A DNA stretch of 64,000 nt. Source: UBA6224 sp963730375. Its GTDB lineage: Bacteria > Patescibacteriota > Saccharimonadia > Saccharimonadales > UBA4665. Positions 29,078 through 38,246 of the stretch are shown in pieces. The DNA is taken from assembly GCA_963730375.1 (NCBI GenBank), contig CAVSRJ010000001.1, positions 665,693 to 729,692 of the forward strand. The letters are read 5' to 3'. The notes under the pieces are model-generated. The model did not search any database and was not told where the DNA came from. It was given only the letters and a program-made list of their open reading frames with translations. The position numbers and the translations under genes are program-made. The stretch's first letter is position 1; the number at the start of each line of letters is the position of its first letter.

Positions 29078-31165
29078 ATGGCACAGAAGAAATACCCAAT
29101 GGGTAAAATACGAAACATCGGCATTATTGCCCACATCGACGCCGGTAAAACGACGACGACTGAGGGTATTTTGTACCGCACCGGTCTAAAGCACAAGATT
29201 GGTGCCGTACACGAAGGCGAAACCACCACTGACTGGATGGCCCAGGAGCGTGAGCGTGGTATTACCATCGTGTCTGCAGCCGTCACCTGCTACTGGAAAG
29301 ACCACCAGATCAACATTATCGACACACCAGGTCACATCGACTTTACCGTTGAGGTGGAGCGTTCGCTGCGTGTGCTTGATGGTGCCGTCGTCGTATTTGA
29401 CGGCAAGATGGGTGTCGAGTCTCAGTCCGAGACCGTCTGGCGTCAGGCTGACAAGTACCGTGTGCCACGGTTCTGCTTCATCAACAAGATTAACCAAACC
29501 GGCGGTGACTTCTACAAGTCGCTCGAGAGCATTCACAACCGTCTCAGTAAGCGCGCCTTCCCAATTCACCTGCCTATCGGTTTCGAACAAGAAATCAACG
29601 GTGTGGTCGACCTCATTGCAATGAAGTCGTACACCTACAAAGAATTTACTGATCACGAGCTAATCGAGGGCGAAGTACCTGCCGACATGATGGAAGAGGT
29701 CAAGCGCTACCGCAGCCTGCTCATCGAAAACGCTGTCGCCGAAGACGAAACCATGCTCGAGAAATACCTCGAAGAGGGTGAAGAAGGCTTCACTGCCGAC
29801 GACATCAAGCACGCTATCCGTTACGCAACCTTGACTGGTGCATTCTTCCCAGTCACCGGTGGTGACGGCCGTGGTGTCATCGTCGAAAAGGTGCTGGACG
29901 CTGTGACCGAGCTGTTGCCTAGCCCAGAAGAGGCTGGCAGTGCTTGGGGTACACACCCGAAGACCGGCGAAGAGATTGAGCGCAAGCCAACCGAGACCGA
30001 GCCCCTGGCCGGCCTAGCCTTCAAGATTGCCACCGACCCATTCGTGGGTAAGCTGGCGTACTACCGTGTGTATTCAGGTACCCTGCAGTCAGGTAGCTAT
30101 GTCTTTAACAGTTCTACTGGGCAGAAGGAGCGTGTCGGTCGTATCGTCCGCATGCAAGCCGACAAGCGCGAAGAAGTGCCAGAAGTAACCGCCGGTGACA
30201 TTGCTGCTATCGTCGGGCTCAAGGGCACTACCACTGGTAACACACTGTGTGATCAGACCAATCCGATTGTTCTTGAAAGTATCGACTTCCCAGAGCCACC
30301 AGTATCTATCGCCATCGAGCCAAAGACCAAGAGTGACCAGGAGAAGATGAGTGTCGCCCTGCAGCGCCTGGCAGAAGAAGACCCTACCTTCCGTGTTCAC
30401 GTTGATGACGAGACCGGTCAGACCATCATCTCCGGTATGGGTGAGCTGCACCTCGAAATCCTAGTTGACCGCATGAAGCGCGAATTTAACGTTGAAGCCA
30501 ACATTGGTCAGCCACAGGTTGCCTACCGCGAGACCATCCGCAAGGATGCCGTCGAAGTCCAAGGTAAGTTCGTCCGCCAGTCCGGTGGACGTGGCCAGTA
30601 CGGTGACGTATGGCTACGCCTATCACAGAACGAAGCCGGTAAGGGCTTTGAGTTCATCGACTCTATCAAGGGTGGTGTGGTGCCGAGCGAATACATTACC
30701 TCAGTCCGCAAGGGTATCGAGGAAGCCATGAGTAACGGTGTGATTGCCGGCTACCCGGTCGTTGACATCAAGGCCGAGCTGTATGACGGTAGCTACCACG
30801 AAGTTGACTCATCCGAAATGGCCTTCACCATCGCTGGTTCCATGGCGTTGCAAGAGGGTGTCAAGAAGGCTCAGCCGACGCTGCTCGAGCCAGTCATGAA
30901 AGTCGTCGTTGTGACTCCTGAGGAGTTCATGGGTGACGTCATCGGTGACCTGAACAGTAAGCGTGGTCGTATCGAAGGCATGGAAGACCTCCAGGCCGGC
31001 GTCAAGGAGATCACCGCGTTTGTCCCACTCGGCGAAATGTTCGGCTATACGACGAACCTTCGTAGCAACACCCAGGGTCGAGCCAGCTCCAGCATGGAGC
31101 TTGACCACTATGCCGACGTGCCAAACCACGTTGCCGATGCCATCGTTGCCAAGAACTCTAAATAA
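29078..31165 (+). CDS. fusA: Elongation factor G
   Basis: The GTPase that drives tRNA-mRNA translocation. 695 residues, intact. G1 AHIDAGKTTT, G2/switch RGITI, G3 DTPGHIDF, then the domain II-V sequence with GMGELHLEILVDRMKREF and GRGQYGDVWLR. The ATG at 29078 is chosen over an upstream in-frame TTG because AAGGA lies 8 nt before it and the N-terminus (MAQKKYPMGKIRNIGI) then fits the family. Confidence 0.96.
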   Translation: MAQKKYPMGKIRNIGIIAHIDAGKTTTTEGILYRTGLKHKIGAVHEGETTTDWMAQERERGITIVSAAVTCYWKDHQINIIDTPGHIDFTVEVERSLRVLDGAVVVFDGKMGVESQSETVWRQADKYRVPRFCFINKINQTGGDFYKSLESIHNRLSKRAFPIHLPIGFEQEINGVVDLIAMKSYTYKEFTDHELIEGEVPADMMEEVKRYRSLLIENAVAEDETMLEKYLEEGEEGFTADDIKHAIRYATLTGAFFPVTGGDGRGVIVEKVLDAVTELLPSPEEAGSAWGTHPKTGEEIERKPTETEPLAGLAFKIATDPFVGKLAYYRVYSGTLQSGSYVFNSSTGQKERVGRIVRMQADKREEVPEVTAGDIAAIVGLKGTTTGNTLCDQTNPIVLESIDFPEPPVSIAIEPKTKSDQEKMSVALQRLAEEDPTFRVHVDDETGQTIISGMGELHLEILVDRMKREFNVEANIGQPQVAYRETIRKDAVEVQGKFVRQSGGRGQYGDVWLRLSQNEAGKGFEFIDSIKGGVVPSEYITSVRKGIEEAMSNGVIAGYPVVDIKAELYDGSYHEVDSSEMAFTIAGSMALQEGVKKAQPTLLEPVMKVVVVTPEEFMGDVIGDLNSKRGRIEGMEDLQAGVKEITAFVPLGEMFGYTTNLRSNTQGRASSSMELDHYADVPNHVADAIVAKNSK

Positions 31166-31176
31166 ACCAACGTTTC

Positions 31177-31785
31177 ATGACTGCCCCAGAACTACCAGAC
31201 TACCGAGAACGTTTAGGTGGGGCTATTCATGAAACCAGCGGTTTCACCGCTCCTGCCTTGTACGATCGCCTGGGATTTATTTTCCCAGGTGGTTTTACGA
31301 CGCCTCAGCGTGTCGGTCATGTCATGATGGCATTTGTGCAGTCCGGTACTCGCGTTGAACCTCACCCCGTATTGCCGGCATTTGAATACGAAAAAGGCGA
31401 GCCATTATATACGGAATTCCCGCAGCATTCGACCATAGCTGACGAAATTATGCGCTGTGGCGTGACTGATGACCGACTTGCACTACTTGCGCACGGCTAC
31501 ATCTGGCAACAACGCTCCAGTATGCTAAAGCCGTACGTCATGGCACTGTTAAGCTATGACAGCGATAGTCGACAGCGGGTGGATGACCTAATCCCCATGA
31601 CTGACAGCACTGGCCAGCTGCATGATCATGATGTCTTTATGGCATATTCAGGTGAGTCATACGATACACATACGTATCGGATTAGAGCTGGAGAAGCGCG
31701 ACTCATGGATCCGGCCATCATGCCGGCAGAAATCAGCTTAGATCTGCAGGATATTGCGAGGAGAGTACGGACTGGAGAGGTTTAA
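31177..31785 (+). CDS. Hypothetical protein, 202 aa
   Basis: No family recognised. Soluble, beginning MTAPELPDYRERLGGAIHETSG. It begins 11 nt after fusA with no separate promoter seen, so it is probably read from the fusA transcript. The next gene starts a few bases after it and may form a pair with it. Confidence 0.6.
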   Translation: MTAPELPDYRERLGGAIHETSGFTAPALYDRLGFIFPGGFTTPQRVGHVMMAFVQSGTRVEPHPVLPAFEYEKGEPLYTEFPQHSTIADEIMRCGVTDDRLALLAHGYIWQQRSSMLKPYVMALLSYDSDSRQRVDDLIPMTDSTGQLHDHDVFMAYSGESYDTHTYRIRAGEARLMDPAIMPAEISLDLQDIARRVRTGEV

Positions 31786-31789
31786 ACGT

Positions 31790-32320
31790 ATGTCTAGAAG
31801 TACAACATTAGAAGCAGCCCGGCCGAAAATATCAGAGCAGTTAACGTCAGTGCTTCATTCGCCTGACGCAAGTCCTGAGTTGTCTGTGCTCGATCTAAAC
31901 CCGGACATGCTCAAGCATGCAGCCGGTTTAGGTCGTCTGGACATGGGAATATGGCTAGCAACCACCATTTTTTCGTATCCCGATTCCAGGGTTGCTGCCT
32001 TGGTTAAAAATCCGATGATAGATGCAAAAGTTATCTCACATTCCGCGACACGGCATGGCGTCTACAACAACTATTGCGATGTAGCCATCGAGCCATACTG
32101 GTCAATGTTGTTGGCTCGTCGGCAAGATTCGCGAACCGATTTTGTTGCAATGACGACACGGTGTACTTATCACATTCCCGAACAGGAAATTGACGCTTAT
32201 ACAAGACTTTCAGCAGACCTCCCGTGGCTGACGTCTGTTGTTGTTGTCGGAAAGGATTTTACGTGGCATCGCTTCATGATTCAGTCCGGTTCGTGTGAAT
32301 CGTTACCGAGTATCGATTGA
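31790..32320 (+). CDS. Hypothetical protein, 176 aa
   Basis: No family recognised. The ATG at 31790 is preceded by GGAGAGG inside the end of the previous gene, so the two are probably translated from one message. Slightly hydrophobic in the middle (LDMGIWLATTIFS) but not clearly a membrane protein. Confidence 0.55.
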   Translation: MSRSTTLEAARPKISEQLTSVLHSPDASPELSVLDLNPDMLKHAAGLGRLDMGIWLATTIFSYPDSRVAALVKNPMIDAKVISHSATRHGVYNNYCDVAIEPYWSMLLARRQDSRTDFVAMTTRCTYHIPEQEIDAYTRLSADLPWLTSVVVVGKDFTWHRFMIQSGSCESLPSID

Positions 32321-32448
32321 CGAAAAGTTGCAAATCTTTCGCAGCAGTCGCACAATAGCCATCCAAGATGCCCGCATTCGTTACTCTGATTGAGCGACGA
32401 TTGTATGTAGGCGTGAAATCCACTATTTCAAAGGGACTGATAACATCC

Positions 32449-32733
32449 ATGAACACACCGAGCGATATTCCAGTAGAACGCGCCACACATATACCAACTG
32501 AAGCTGACCGGATTTTGGACGAGTTTAGGCAAGTGAATATCGAGTGTGGCGACATGCTGATGAACACAAATGCCTGCCCGATAGAAACAGGGAATAAACT
32601 TCGACAAGCCAATGAGCTGGGCGAATCCCTACGTCGAGCTCGCAAGAATTCTGAGCATCCCAACCGCAATGGCCGCCGGATGCTGCAAAGTGTCCTGGTG
32701 CGGGTGATGCCGAGCCTAGGTTATGGCGACTAA
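32449..32733 (+). CDS. Hypothetical protein, 94 aa
   Basis: A helical, charged protein beginning MNTPSDIPVERATH with a basic C-terminus (SLRRARKNSEHPNRNGRRMLQ). The start at 32449 follows a weak AAAGGGA; a longer in-frame start exists at 32368. No family recognised. Confidence 0.5.
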   Translation: MNTPSDIPVERATHIPTEADRILDEFRQVNIECGDMLMNTNACPIETGNKLRQANELGESLRRARKNSEHPNRNGRRMLQSVLVRVMPSLGYGD

Positions 32734-32751
32734 TTTCTTGCCGTCTTAATC

Positions 32752-32780
32752 TTTACAAAAGTAAGCTTTTTCTCTATACT
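32752..32780 (+). promoter_or_regulatory. tuf promoter
   Basis: TTTACA (32752-32757), a 17-nt spacer and TATACT (32775-32780). The leader to the tuf start is about 110 nt and carries a short ORF-like AUG that is in frame with tuf. Confidence 0.75.
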
Positions 32781-32896
32781 TCATCTGTATCTCGCGTGAG
32801 GGCGTTGCTCTCGTACGGCTTGTGCGAAAGCAATATGGACCGCGTGAACGCTTCATTAATCAACGTAATAAAATGAGTAAAGGAGTTCTACCACTT

Positions 32897-34081
32897 ATGG
32901 CAGGAACATTTGACCGAAGCAAGCCGCACGTCAACGTTGGAACTATGGGCCACGTCGACCACGGTAAGACAACACTAACAGCTGCAATCACTTCTACGCT
33001 CGCTAAGAAACTTCCTAGCGACGTTAACAAGCCGATTGCCTATGACCAAATTGACAACGCACCAGAGGAAAAGCAGCGTGGTATTACTATCGCTACCTCT
33101 CACCAGGAATATGAAAGCGAAAAGCGTCACTACGCTCACGTTGACATGCCTGGTCACGCCGACTACGTCAAGAACATGATTACCGGTGCCGCACAGGTTG
33201 ACGGTGCTATTCTCGTCGTGTCAGCTGCTGACGGCCCTATGCCTCAGACTCGTGAGCACGTTCTGTTGGCTCGCCAGGTTGGCGTGCCTAAGATCGTCGT
33301 CTTCTTGAACAAGATGGACCTCGCTGACCCAGAGCTGACTGACCTCGTCGAAGAGGAAGTTCGTGAGCTCTTGGAAAAGAACGACTTTGACAAGGACTGC
33401 CCAATCATCCGCGGTTCAGCTACCAAGGCACTCGAAGGCGATGCAGCCAACGAAGATGCAGTCATGGAGCTGGTCAAGGCTATGGATGACTACATCCCAG
33501 AGCCAAAGCGCGACCTAGACAAGCCATTCCTGATGCCTATCGAGGACGTGTTCTCGATTAAGGGTCGTGGTACGGTTGCTACCGGTCGTGTAGAACAGGG
33601 TATCGTCAAGGTTAACGACGAAGTTGAAATCGTCGGTGTCCGTGACACACGTAAGTCAGTCGTGACCGGTATCGAGGCCTTCAAGAAGAGCCTGGACCAA
33701 GGTCAGGCTGGTGACAACGCTGGTGTACTGCTGCGTGGTATTGAGCGCGACGACATTGAGCGCGGTCAGGTCCTCGCTAAGCCAGGTACTATCACTCCTC
33801 ACACCGAATTTGACGCTGAAGTCTACGTCCTGAGCAAGGACGAGGGTGGTCGTCACACACCATTCTTCAAGGGCTACAAGCCTCAGTTCTACTTCCGTAC
33901 TACGGACGTAACTGGTGAAGTTGAGCTACCAGCTGACAAGGAAATGGTCATGCCTGGTGACACTGTAACCTTCAAGGTTAAGTTGCTCGCACCTATCGCC
34001 ATGGAACAGGGTCTGCGCTTCGCTATTCGCGAAGGTGGCCGTACCGTCGGTGCTGGTGTCGTTACCAAGATCAACAAATAA
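32897..34081 (+). CDS. tuf: Elongation factor Tu
   Basis: Delivers aminoacyl-tRNA to the ribosome. 394 residues, intact: G1 GHVDHGKTTL, RGITIAT switch, G3 DMPGHADY, NKMD, and domains 2-3 with VFSIKGRGTVATGRVEQG. The start at 32897 gives the usual MAGTFDRSKPHVNVGTMGH; AAAGGAG lies 11 nt upstream. In-frame ATG 32873 and an even earlier codon would add a non-conserved N-terminus. Confidence 0.96.
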   Translation: MAGTFDRSKPHVNVGTMGHVDHGKTTLTAAITSTLAKKLPSDVNKPIAYDQIDNAPEEKQRGITIATSHQEYESEKRHYAHVDMPGHADYVKNMITGAAQVDGAILVVSAADGPMPQTREHVLLARQVGVPKIVVFLNKMDLADPELTDLVEEEVRELLEKNDFDKDCPIIRGSATKALEGDAANEDAVMELVKAMDDYIPEPKRDLDKPFLMPIEDVFSIKGRGTVATGRVEQGIVKVNDEVEIVGVRDTRKSVVTGIEAFKKSLDQGQAGDNAGVLLRGIERDDIERGQVLAKPGTITPHTEFDAEVYVLSKDEGGRHTPFFKGYKPQFYFRTTDVTGEVELPADKEMVMPGDTVTFKVKLLAPIAMEQGLRFAIREGGRTVGAGVVTKINK

Positions 34082-34100
34082 TCTCGTTGATCTAACTGTC

Positions 34101-34127
34101 ACAGAGCGCTCTAATGAGCGCTCTGTT
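34101..34127 (+). terminator. tuf terminator
   Basis: ACAGAGCGCTC, loop TAAT, GAGCGCTCTGT, then TTT. A perfect 11-bp stem directly after tuf. Confidence 0.85.
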
Positions 34128-34130
34128 TCA

Positions 34131-34158
34131 TTGACAATACTTTCACAACAATTATAAT
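34131..34158 (+). promoter_or_regulatory. Consensus promoter
   Basis: TTGACA (34131-34136), a 16-nt spacer and a perfect TATAAT (34153-34158). It overlaps the tail of the tuf terminator. The first ATG (34161) lies only 2 nt after the -10 box, inside the expected untranscribed part, so the in-frame ATG at 34170 is the likelier start. Confidence 0.8.
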
Positions 34159-34169
34159 ACATGTCAAAT

Positions 34170-34844
34170 ATGGCATCTCTTGAAGGTATTGATTGGCTAC
34201 ACAGTCCTGAGCGTCGAAGACGAGACGTTCTGTGTAGTTTGGGTGCTTTGCCGTTTGTATCTACTGCAACAGTGATGGCCGGAATGAGTGTTGCGGCAGT
34301 CGATGGGTATAGTCCATTGTTTTCTCAGACAAGAGCGAGCCGGTTTGGTGGGAATTTTACGATATACAAACTGAGGACAATGCATCCGTCTACTCCAGAT
34401 AGCGACAGTGACGGGGCGCGTGATCCCCGAGCAACGAGGTTAGGAAAAATGTTGCGCGCCAGTAGTGTTGATGAGTCGCCACAGTTTTTCAATATATTGG
34501 AGGGGACGATGTCAATGGTGGGTCCCAGGCCTATACTCCGGATGGTTCAGGAAGATATTTATGACAAGTTGCCTCGCAGTGTCCGTGATCATTGGCTTGC
34601 TGCTCGATCAGTTGCCCTGCCAGGATTATTTAATCCATTTACCGCGAGCATTGTCCGATATGACCAGCCCGATACTCCACTGCAACGTGCAGTGTCAGAA
34701 ATTGACTACGTGGAACGTGCTAGCAAAAGCGTCGACACCCAAATAATCTACGATACGATAGTGGGCTCCCTAGGCCGAAAGCAACTAGGATATTCGGAGA
34801 CAGAGCAGACTCTCATGGCTCCAGCTCACGAAGTCTCAGGGTAA
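34170..34844 (+). CDS. Bacterial sugar transferase (priming glycosyltransferase type)
   Basis: About 224 residues of the family that moves a sugar-1-phosphate to the lipid carrier undecaprenyl phosphate. Family motifs: one N-terminal hydrophobic segment (GALPFVSTATVMAGMSVAAV), PLFSQTRASRFGGNFTIYKLRTM, TRLGKMLRASSVDESPQFFNILEGTMSMVGPRP. It probably starts a cell-surface glycan. Only a single membrane-associated segment is present, as in the short family members. Leaderless start at 34170 inferred from the promoter. Confidence 0.85.
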   Translation: MASLEGIDWLHSPERRRRDVLCSLGALPFVSTATVMAGMSVAAVDGYSPLFSQTRASRFGGNFTIYKLRTMHPSTPDSDSDGARDPRATRLGKMLRASSVDESPQFFNILEGTMSMVGPRPILRMVQEDIYDKLPRSVRDHWLAARSVALPGLFNPFTASIVRYDQPDTPLQRAVSEIDYVERASKSVDTQIIYDTIVGSLGRKQLGYSETEQTLMAPAHEVSG

Positions 34845-34863
34845 ATCCGAACTATCGCGGGTT

Positions 34864-34892
34864 TTGCTTATGGTTACAAACGGGCGTATACT
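34864..34892 (+). promoter_or_regulatory. Promoter
   Basis: TTGCTT (34864-34869), a 17-nt spacer and TATACT (34887-34892), before the small gene at 34964. Confidence 0.6.
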
Positions 34893-34963
34893 GACGGTAT
34901 TCATAAACCAAACGCTTGTGTCCAGGGTATGAACGGAATGCCAAGGGCGCGAAAGGGGTAGAT

Positions 34964-35215
34964 ATGGGAACACAGCTAGCTGGCAAAAACATAGCCGGCA
35001 CTGCTCGCTATGGCACAGCATTTATTGAGGGCGGCTATCATTCGTTGAGTCCACAGGAACAGGAAGAGTGGCATCGGTTCGCCGGTGAACACACGATTGT
35101 CCTATCCGGCGAAGGCAAAGGGCCTGGCGTCGTAGTTGATCCTCGTGAATGTGAGATTATTGACGGTGAAGTTTCGCTGGTGCCATCGGTCATCGATCTT
35201 ACCCACAACGACTAG
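34964..35215 (+). CDS. Small hypothetical protein, 83 aa
   Basis: No family recognised. It has AAAGGGG 4 nt before the ATG and its own promoter. The sequence MGTQLAGKNIAGTARYGTAF is followed by a Gly-rich, acidic C-terminal half. Soluble. Confidence 0.5.
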   Translation: MGTQLAGKNIAGTARYGTAFIEGGYHSLSPQEQEEWHRFAGEHTIVLSGEGKGPGVVVDPRECEIIDGEVSLVPSVIDLTHND

Positions 35216-35283
35216 TAACCTTGACAAATCCGACAATAGTGACACAATAGACGGTAATAGTTCGTGAATAACAGGTATCATAG

Positions 35284-36243
35284 ATGGCTGGAGCAGAAAC
35301 GGTATTATCTTTGGCAAACGATAGTCTACATGTGGTAGGCGGAGGCTTGTCGGCAGCGGCGAGCTCCACGTTGGCACTGGTTAGGCCTCAGCACGCCAAC
35401 GAGTCGCACGAACTCACACCTGCAGAAAGAGCCAGCATTGAACTGAGAACAGATAGCTATGGGAATCAGGTCAACGTGCTGCTGTCGGGCTGCAGAACCA
35501 ACGGCGAAATTGTGTCACGAATGGTTGGACCAACTCTTGATCGCTTCGGCGCATCAGCCACACTCGTGTACCCAAAGCAAGGATGTTCGTACGAAAGTAT
35601 TCGGGATAACCTAATCGATGTGCGGCGCAGGTTTGGCCAAGAAACTCCCTTTAACCTCATCGCCATATCTATGGGAGGTATGCTAGTCAACCGACTGTAT
35701 CAGGATGAGCGTTTCCGGGATGGTTTCGGCCCCGTCGAATCACTGGTCATTGACTCAGCTCCTAGTGCTCCTGGAGACATACGACTGATGGCTAAAGCTG
35801 GACTAGACTTTGCTCGAGTGGCTAGCCGCTTGCCATTGCACGATGCCAGCGCGTGGTTTGCCCAAAAAGTCTCGCAGCGTGCTACCAATTTCTCGCGTGA
35901 AACCATTATGTCCGAGATTGATCCAGAACGAATCAATCCTGATATCGCATACGAGCACCGTGCATTTACGCACTCCGTCGGCTTAGGAGTCATTGATGCG
36001 CAGTACCGAACCATTATGAGCCATGAGGTCACCAGGGGCTCCCTGGCACGTTTTGCCGGACGGGTAGTCTACCTGACGACTCGCAACGATGCAGTGGTCA
36101 ATACCAGGCGTGCAGCAGCCAAGTACGCCGAAGCAGTCGGTGACAGGTTCTCTGTAGTTATCAATGACGACTTGACCGATACATTCCATGCCACGGTAAC
36201 GGATCACCCTGGCCAGCTCGAGAAGTTCCTCTCACCAGCCTAA
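35284..36243 (+). CDS. Alpha/beta hydrolase, lipase-like
   Basis: 319 residues. The core strand NVLLSGCRTNGEIVSRM and the nucleophile elbow AISMGGML (Ser near residue 135) are of alpha/beta hydrolase type; TTRNDAVVNT may hold the acid and DTFHATVTDHPG the histidine. Its long N-terminal part has no clear signal peptide. A TTGACA box lies at 35221 with a weak -10. Substrate unknown; the neighbouring sugar transferase suggests envelope metabolism, but that is only an inference. Confidence 0.65.
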   Translation: MAGAETVLSLANDSLHVVGGGLSAAASSTLALVRPQHANESHELTPAERASIELRTDSYGNQVNVLLSGCRTNGEIVSRMVGPTLDRFGASATLVYPKQGCSYESIRDNLIDVRRRFGQETPFNLIAISMGGMLVNRLYQDERFRDGFGPVESLVIDSAPSAPGDIRLMAKAGLDFARVASRLPLHDASAWFAQKVSQRATNFSRETIMSEIDPERINPDIAYEHRAFTHSVGLGVIDAQYRTIMSHEVTRGSLARFAGRVVYLTTRNDAVVNTRRAAAKYAEAVGDRFSVVINDDLTDTFHATVTDHPGQLEKFLSPA

Positions 36244-36253
36244 TCCGTATCTG

Positions 36254-36282
36254 TTGCCATTTGGTGCAAAACAGGGTATACT
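36254..36282 (+). promoter_or_regulatory. Promoter of rpsJ
   Basis: TTGCCA (36254-36259), a 17-nt spacer and TATACT (36277-36282), giving a leader of about 85 nt to the rpsJ ATG. Confidence 0.75.
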
Positions 36283-36373
36283 TGCTTTCACATATCAATC
36301 GTGTCGAGAACTCGCTCGGTCACTCATCACTCCGTGAGAGGTTACGACACACAATAACAAGGAGTTATCCAAA

Positions 36374-36706
36374 ATGGCTGACGCAAAACCAGCAGCGGAC
36401 GCAAAACAGCGTATCCGTATCCGCCTCAAGGCGTATGACCACAAGGTCATTGACCAGGCCGCAAAACAAATCGTAGACACCGCCCTGCGCACAGGCGCAA
36501 GCTTGGCCGGGCCAATCCCACTGCCAACCCGTAAGAGCACCTTTACGGTGGTCAAAAGCCCACATGTCTACAAGAAGGGCCGCGAACAGTTCGAGATGCG
36601 CGTGCACAAGCGCCTCATCGACGTATTTGAGCCAACGCCAAAGACGATTGACTCGCTGATGAACCTCAGCTTGCCAGCCGGCTGCGACGTCGAAATCAAG
36701 ATGTAA
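36374..36706 (+). CDS. rpsJ: 30S ribosomal protein S10
   Basis: uS10. 110 residues: IRIRLKAYDHKVIDQAAKQIVDTA, PLPTRKSTFTVVKSPHVYKKGREQFEMRVHKRLIDV. An Ala/Lys-rich N-terminal extension of about 10 residues precedes the core. Unlike in most bacteria, three orphan genes separate it from rplC. Confidence 0.96.
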   Translation: MADAKPAADAKQRIRIRLKAYDHKVIDQAAKQIVDTALRTGASLAGPIPLPTRKSTFTVVKSPHVYKKGREQFEMRVHKRLIDVFEPTPKTIDSLMNLSLPAGCDVEIKM

Positions 36707-36729
36707 CACACAATCACCGACGATCTACC

Positions 36730-37446
36730 ATGTCTTCTGAACGCAATCTATCCGAAATCCGCAAAGTGCGTGAGCAGTTTACAAGATCGAGAATCGCAAA
36801 ATACTCTAGTGAGCTTCTGTTGCGAACATTAACGTTCACTATGGCGGTTTCCAGCGGGAACGCCGATAAACTCAAGCATCTTAAAGATCCCGAGCACACC
36901 TCTGGCTTAATAGAGGGTGCAGTGATTGCAGACCGTCTCTGTTTTCCAGCTGTTGAAGCTGCCGGAGAGTTGGTGCTAAAACAGGGATCGGCCGGACGAT
37001 GGCTGGGTTACGATTTTAAGCGGCCGGACGAATTCCCGATTGCGGCGCGCCGGGGCACACTGTTGCAAGAATTCGAAGGCCAGATGTTATACGCAGATCT
37101 TGCAGATCGGAATACCAATGATCCTTCACACAGGACCCCAACTACGCCAATCAATGTTTACAGCATAGACCACATTTTGAGCATCTCATCGCCCTCGCTC
37201 GACTATCTAACCGAAGGCGGTTTTCTAGTGCGCAGAAGTCACGAGCAAGCGTATGAAATTGCCGGAGCAGTCGAACTCATCGGTGGATTACGTTCAAGGG
37301 GCGTAGCCGATCTCCCGGTTTACCAAATTACTCCACGCGGCAACTCCTTAATTATGCTTGCGCCAGATGGAGGCGATGCAACACCCAAAGAGGATAGACA
37401 ACCAGAGTTCAGTCCAGCACGAATCCCCGGGTTATTAACGCATTAG
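36730..37446 (+). CDS. Hypothetical protein inside the S10 region
   Basis: 238 residues, no family recognised. A charged helical N-terminus (MSSERNLSEIRKVREQFTRSRIAK) is followed by a mixed domain. It starts 23 nt after rpsJ without a clear promoter, so it is probably carried on the rpsJ transcript. Confidence 0.55.
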   Translation: MSSERNLSEIRKVREQFTRSRIAKYSSELLLRTLTFTMAVSSGNADKLKHLKDPEHTSGLIEGAVIADRLCFPAVEAAGELVLKQGSAGRWLGYDFKRPDEFPIAARRGTLLQEFEGQMLYADLADRNTNDPSHRTPTTPINVYSIDHILSISSPSLDYLTEGGFLVRRSHEQAYEIAGAVELIGGLRSRGVADLPVYQITPRGNSLIMLAPDGGDATPKEDRQPEFSPARIPGLLTH

Positions 37447-37495
37447 ACCAACTCGCCGATTAACACGGGCACATGAGTGTGCTTTAATAGTGCTA

Positions 37496-37780
37496 ATGGC
37501 AAAAACAAAACAAACAGCCAAGCGCAAACAGTCGTCACAGATGAATAGCGACGGTGTATATCTGTTGAAACTAGTACTCTATGTCATCCTGGGCACGCAA
37601 TGGCTGTGGATTGTGCCGTCAGAGGGGACGTCATATCCCGTCCCAATTGGACTACTGCTGGGGATGATATTCGCAGCTCATGAACATTTTCGCGTCGATC
37701 GCAAGATCGAATATGCAATCCTATTGGCGGCCATGCTGGTTGGCTTTGTTGCCAAAATTGGCATATTCGTGACTCTCTGA
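37496..37780 (+). CDS. Small membrane protein, 94 aa
   Basis: A very basic N-terminus (MAKTKQTAKRKQSSQ) is followed by three hydrophobic stretches (LLKLVLYVILGTQWLWIV, IGLLLGMIFAA, AILLAAMLVGFVAKIGIFVTL). Probably a small inner-membrane protein. TTTAAT lies 7 nt before the ATG, fitting a leaderless promoter. Confidence 0.6.
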   Translation: MAKTKQTAKRKQSSQMNSDGVYLLKLVLYVILGTQWLWIVPSEGTSYPVPIGLLLGMIFAAHEHFRVDRKIEYAILLAAMLVGFVAKIGIFVTL

Positions 37781-37811
37781 CGGTCCAATTCGTGCTACCA
37801 TAGTTGGTAGT

Positions 37812-38042
37812 ATGGAATTTCGACAAAAACTAGGAGTTATGGGCGAATATCTGACCGGTTTAGGTGTCGCAGCAGTGGGTATAGCCGGTATGTCAGAGCT
37901 ATATGATCGCGGCAATGAGGAGGGAATGCTCTATGTGGGCTTCGTAGCCACCTGTGGAGCCACCTTGCTCGTTCTTGATTCAGTCAATCGTGGCCGCGAC
38001 GCCGAAGCTCAGGCTTCAATCGAGCAGCAGAACGATTATTGA
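37812..38042 (+). CDS. Small membrane protein, 76 aa
   Basis: Two hydrophobic segments (YLTGLGVAAVGIAGM and LYVGFVATCGATLLVLD) with a short charged loop. No family recognised. TACCAT lies 10 nt before the ATG. It sits directly before the promoter of the rplC unit. Confidence 0.55.
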   Translation: MEFRQKLGVMGEYLTGLGVAAVGIAGMSELYDRGNEEGMLYVGFVATCGATLLVLDSVNRGRDAEAQASIEQQNDY

Positions 38043-38060
38043 AGTAGAATTTGCAACATA

Positions 38061-38090
38061 TTGACAGGAGTAGCGAATTAATGCTACTCT
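38061..38090 (+). promoter_or_regulatory. Promoter and leader of the rplC unit
   Basis: TTGACA (38061-38066), an 18-nt spacer and TACTCT (38085-38090). A leader of about 150 nt follows, with AAAGGAGAGG at 38213, rather far from the rplC ATG. Confidence 0.6.
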
Positions 38091-38246
38091 GTTATGGTAT
38101 CAAACAAAACCTGTACTTGATGTATTAGGAAGGTCTGTCAAACAACAGATGGAAACCGCCCAATCATCAAGCGTTTTTATGTCTGAAGCATATAAGCATA
38201 ACAGGGGTAATAAAGGAGAGGCGCGCGTGCAAACGTGCAAAACGCT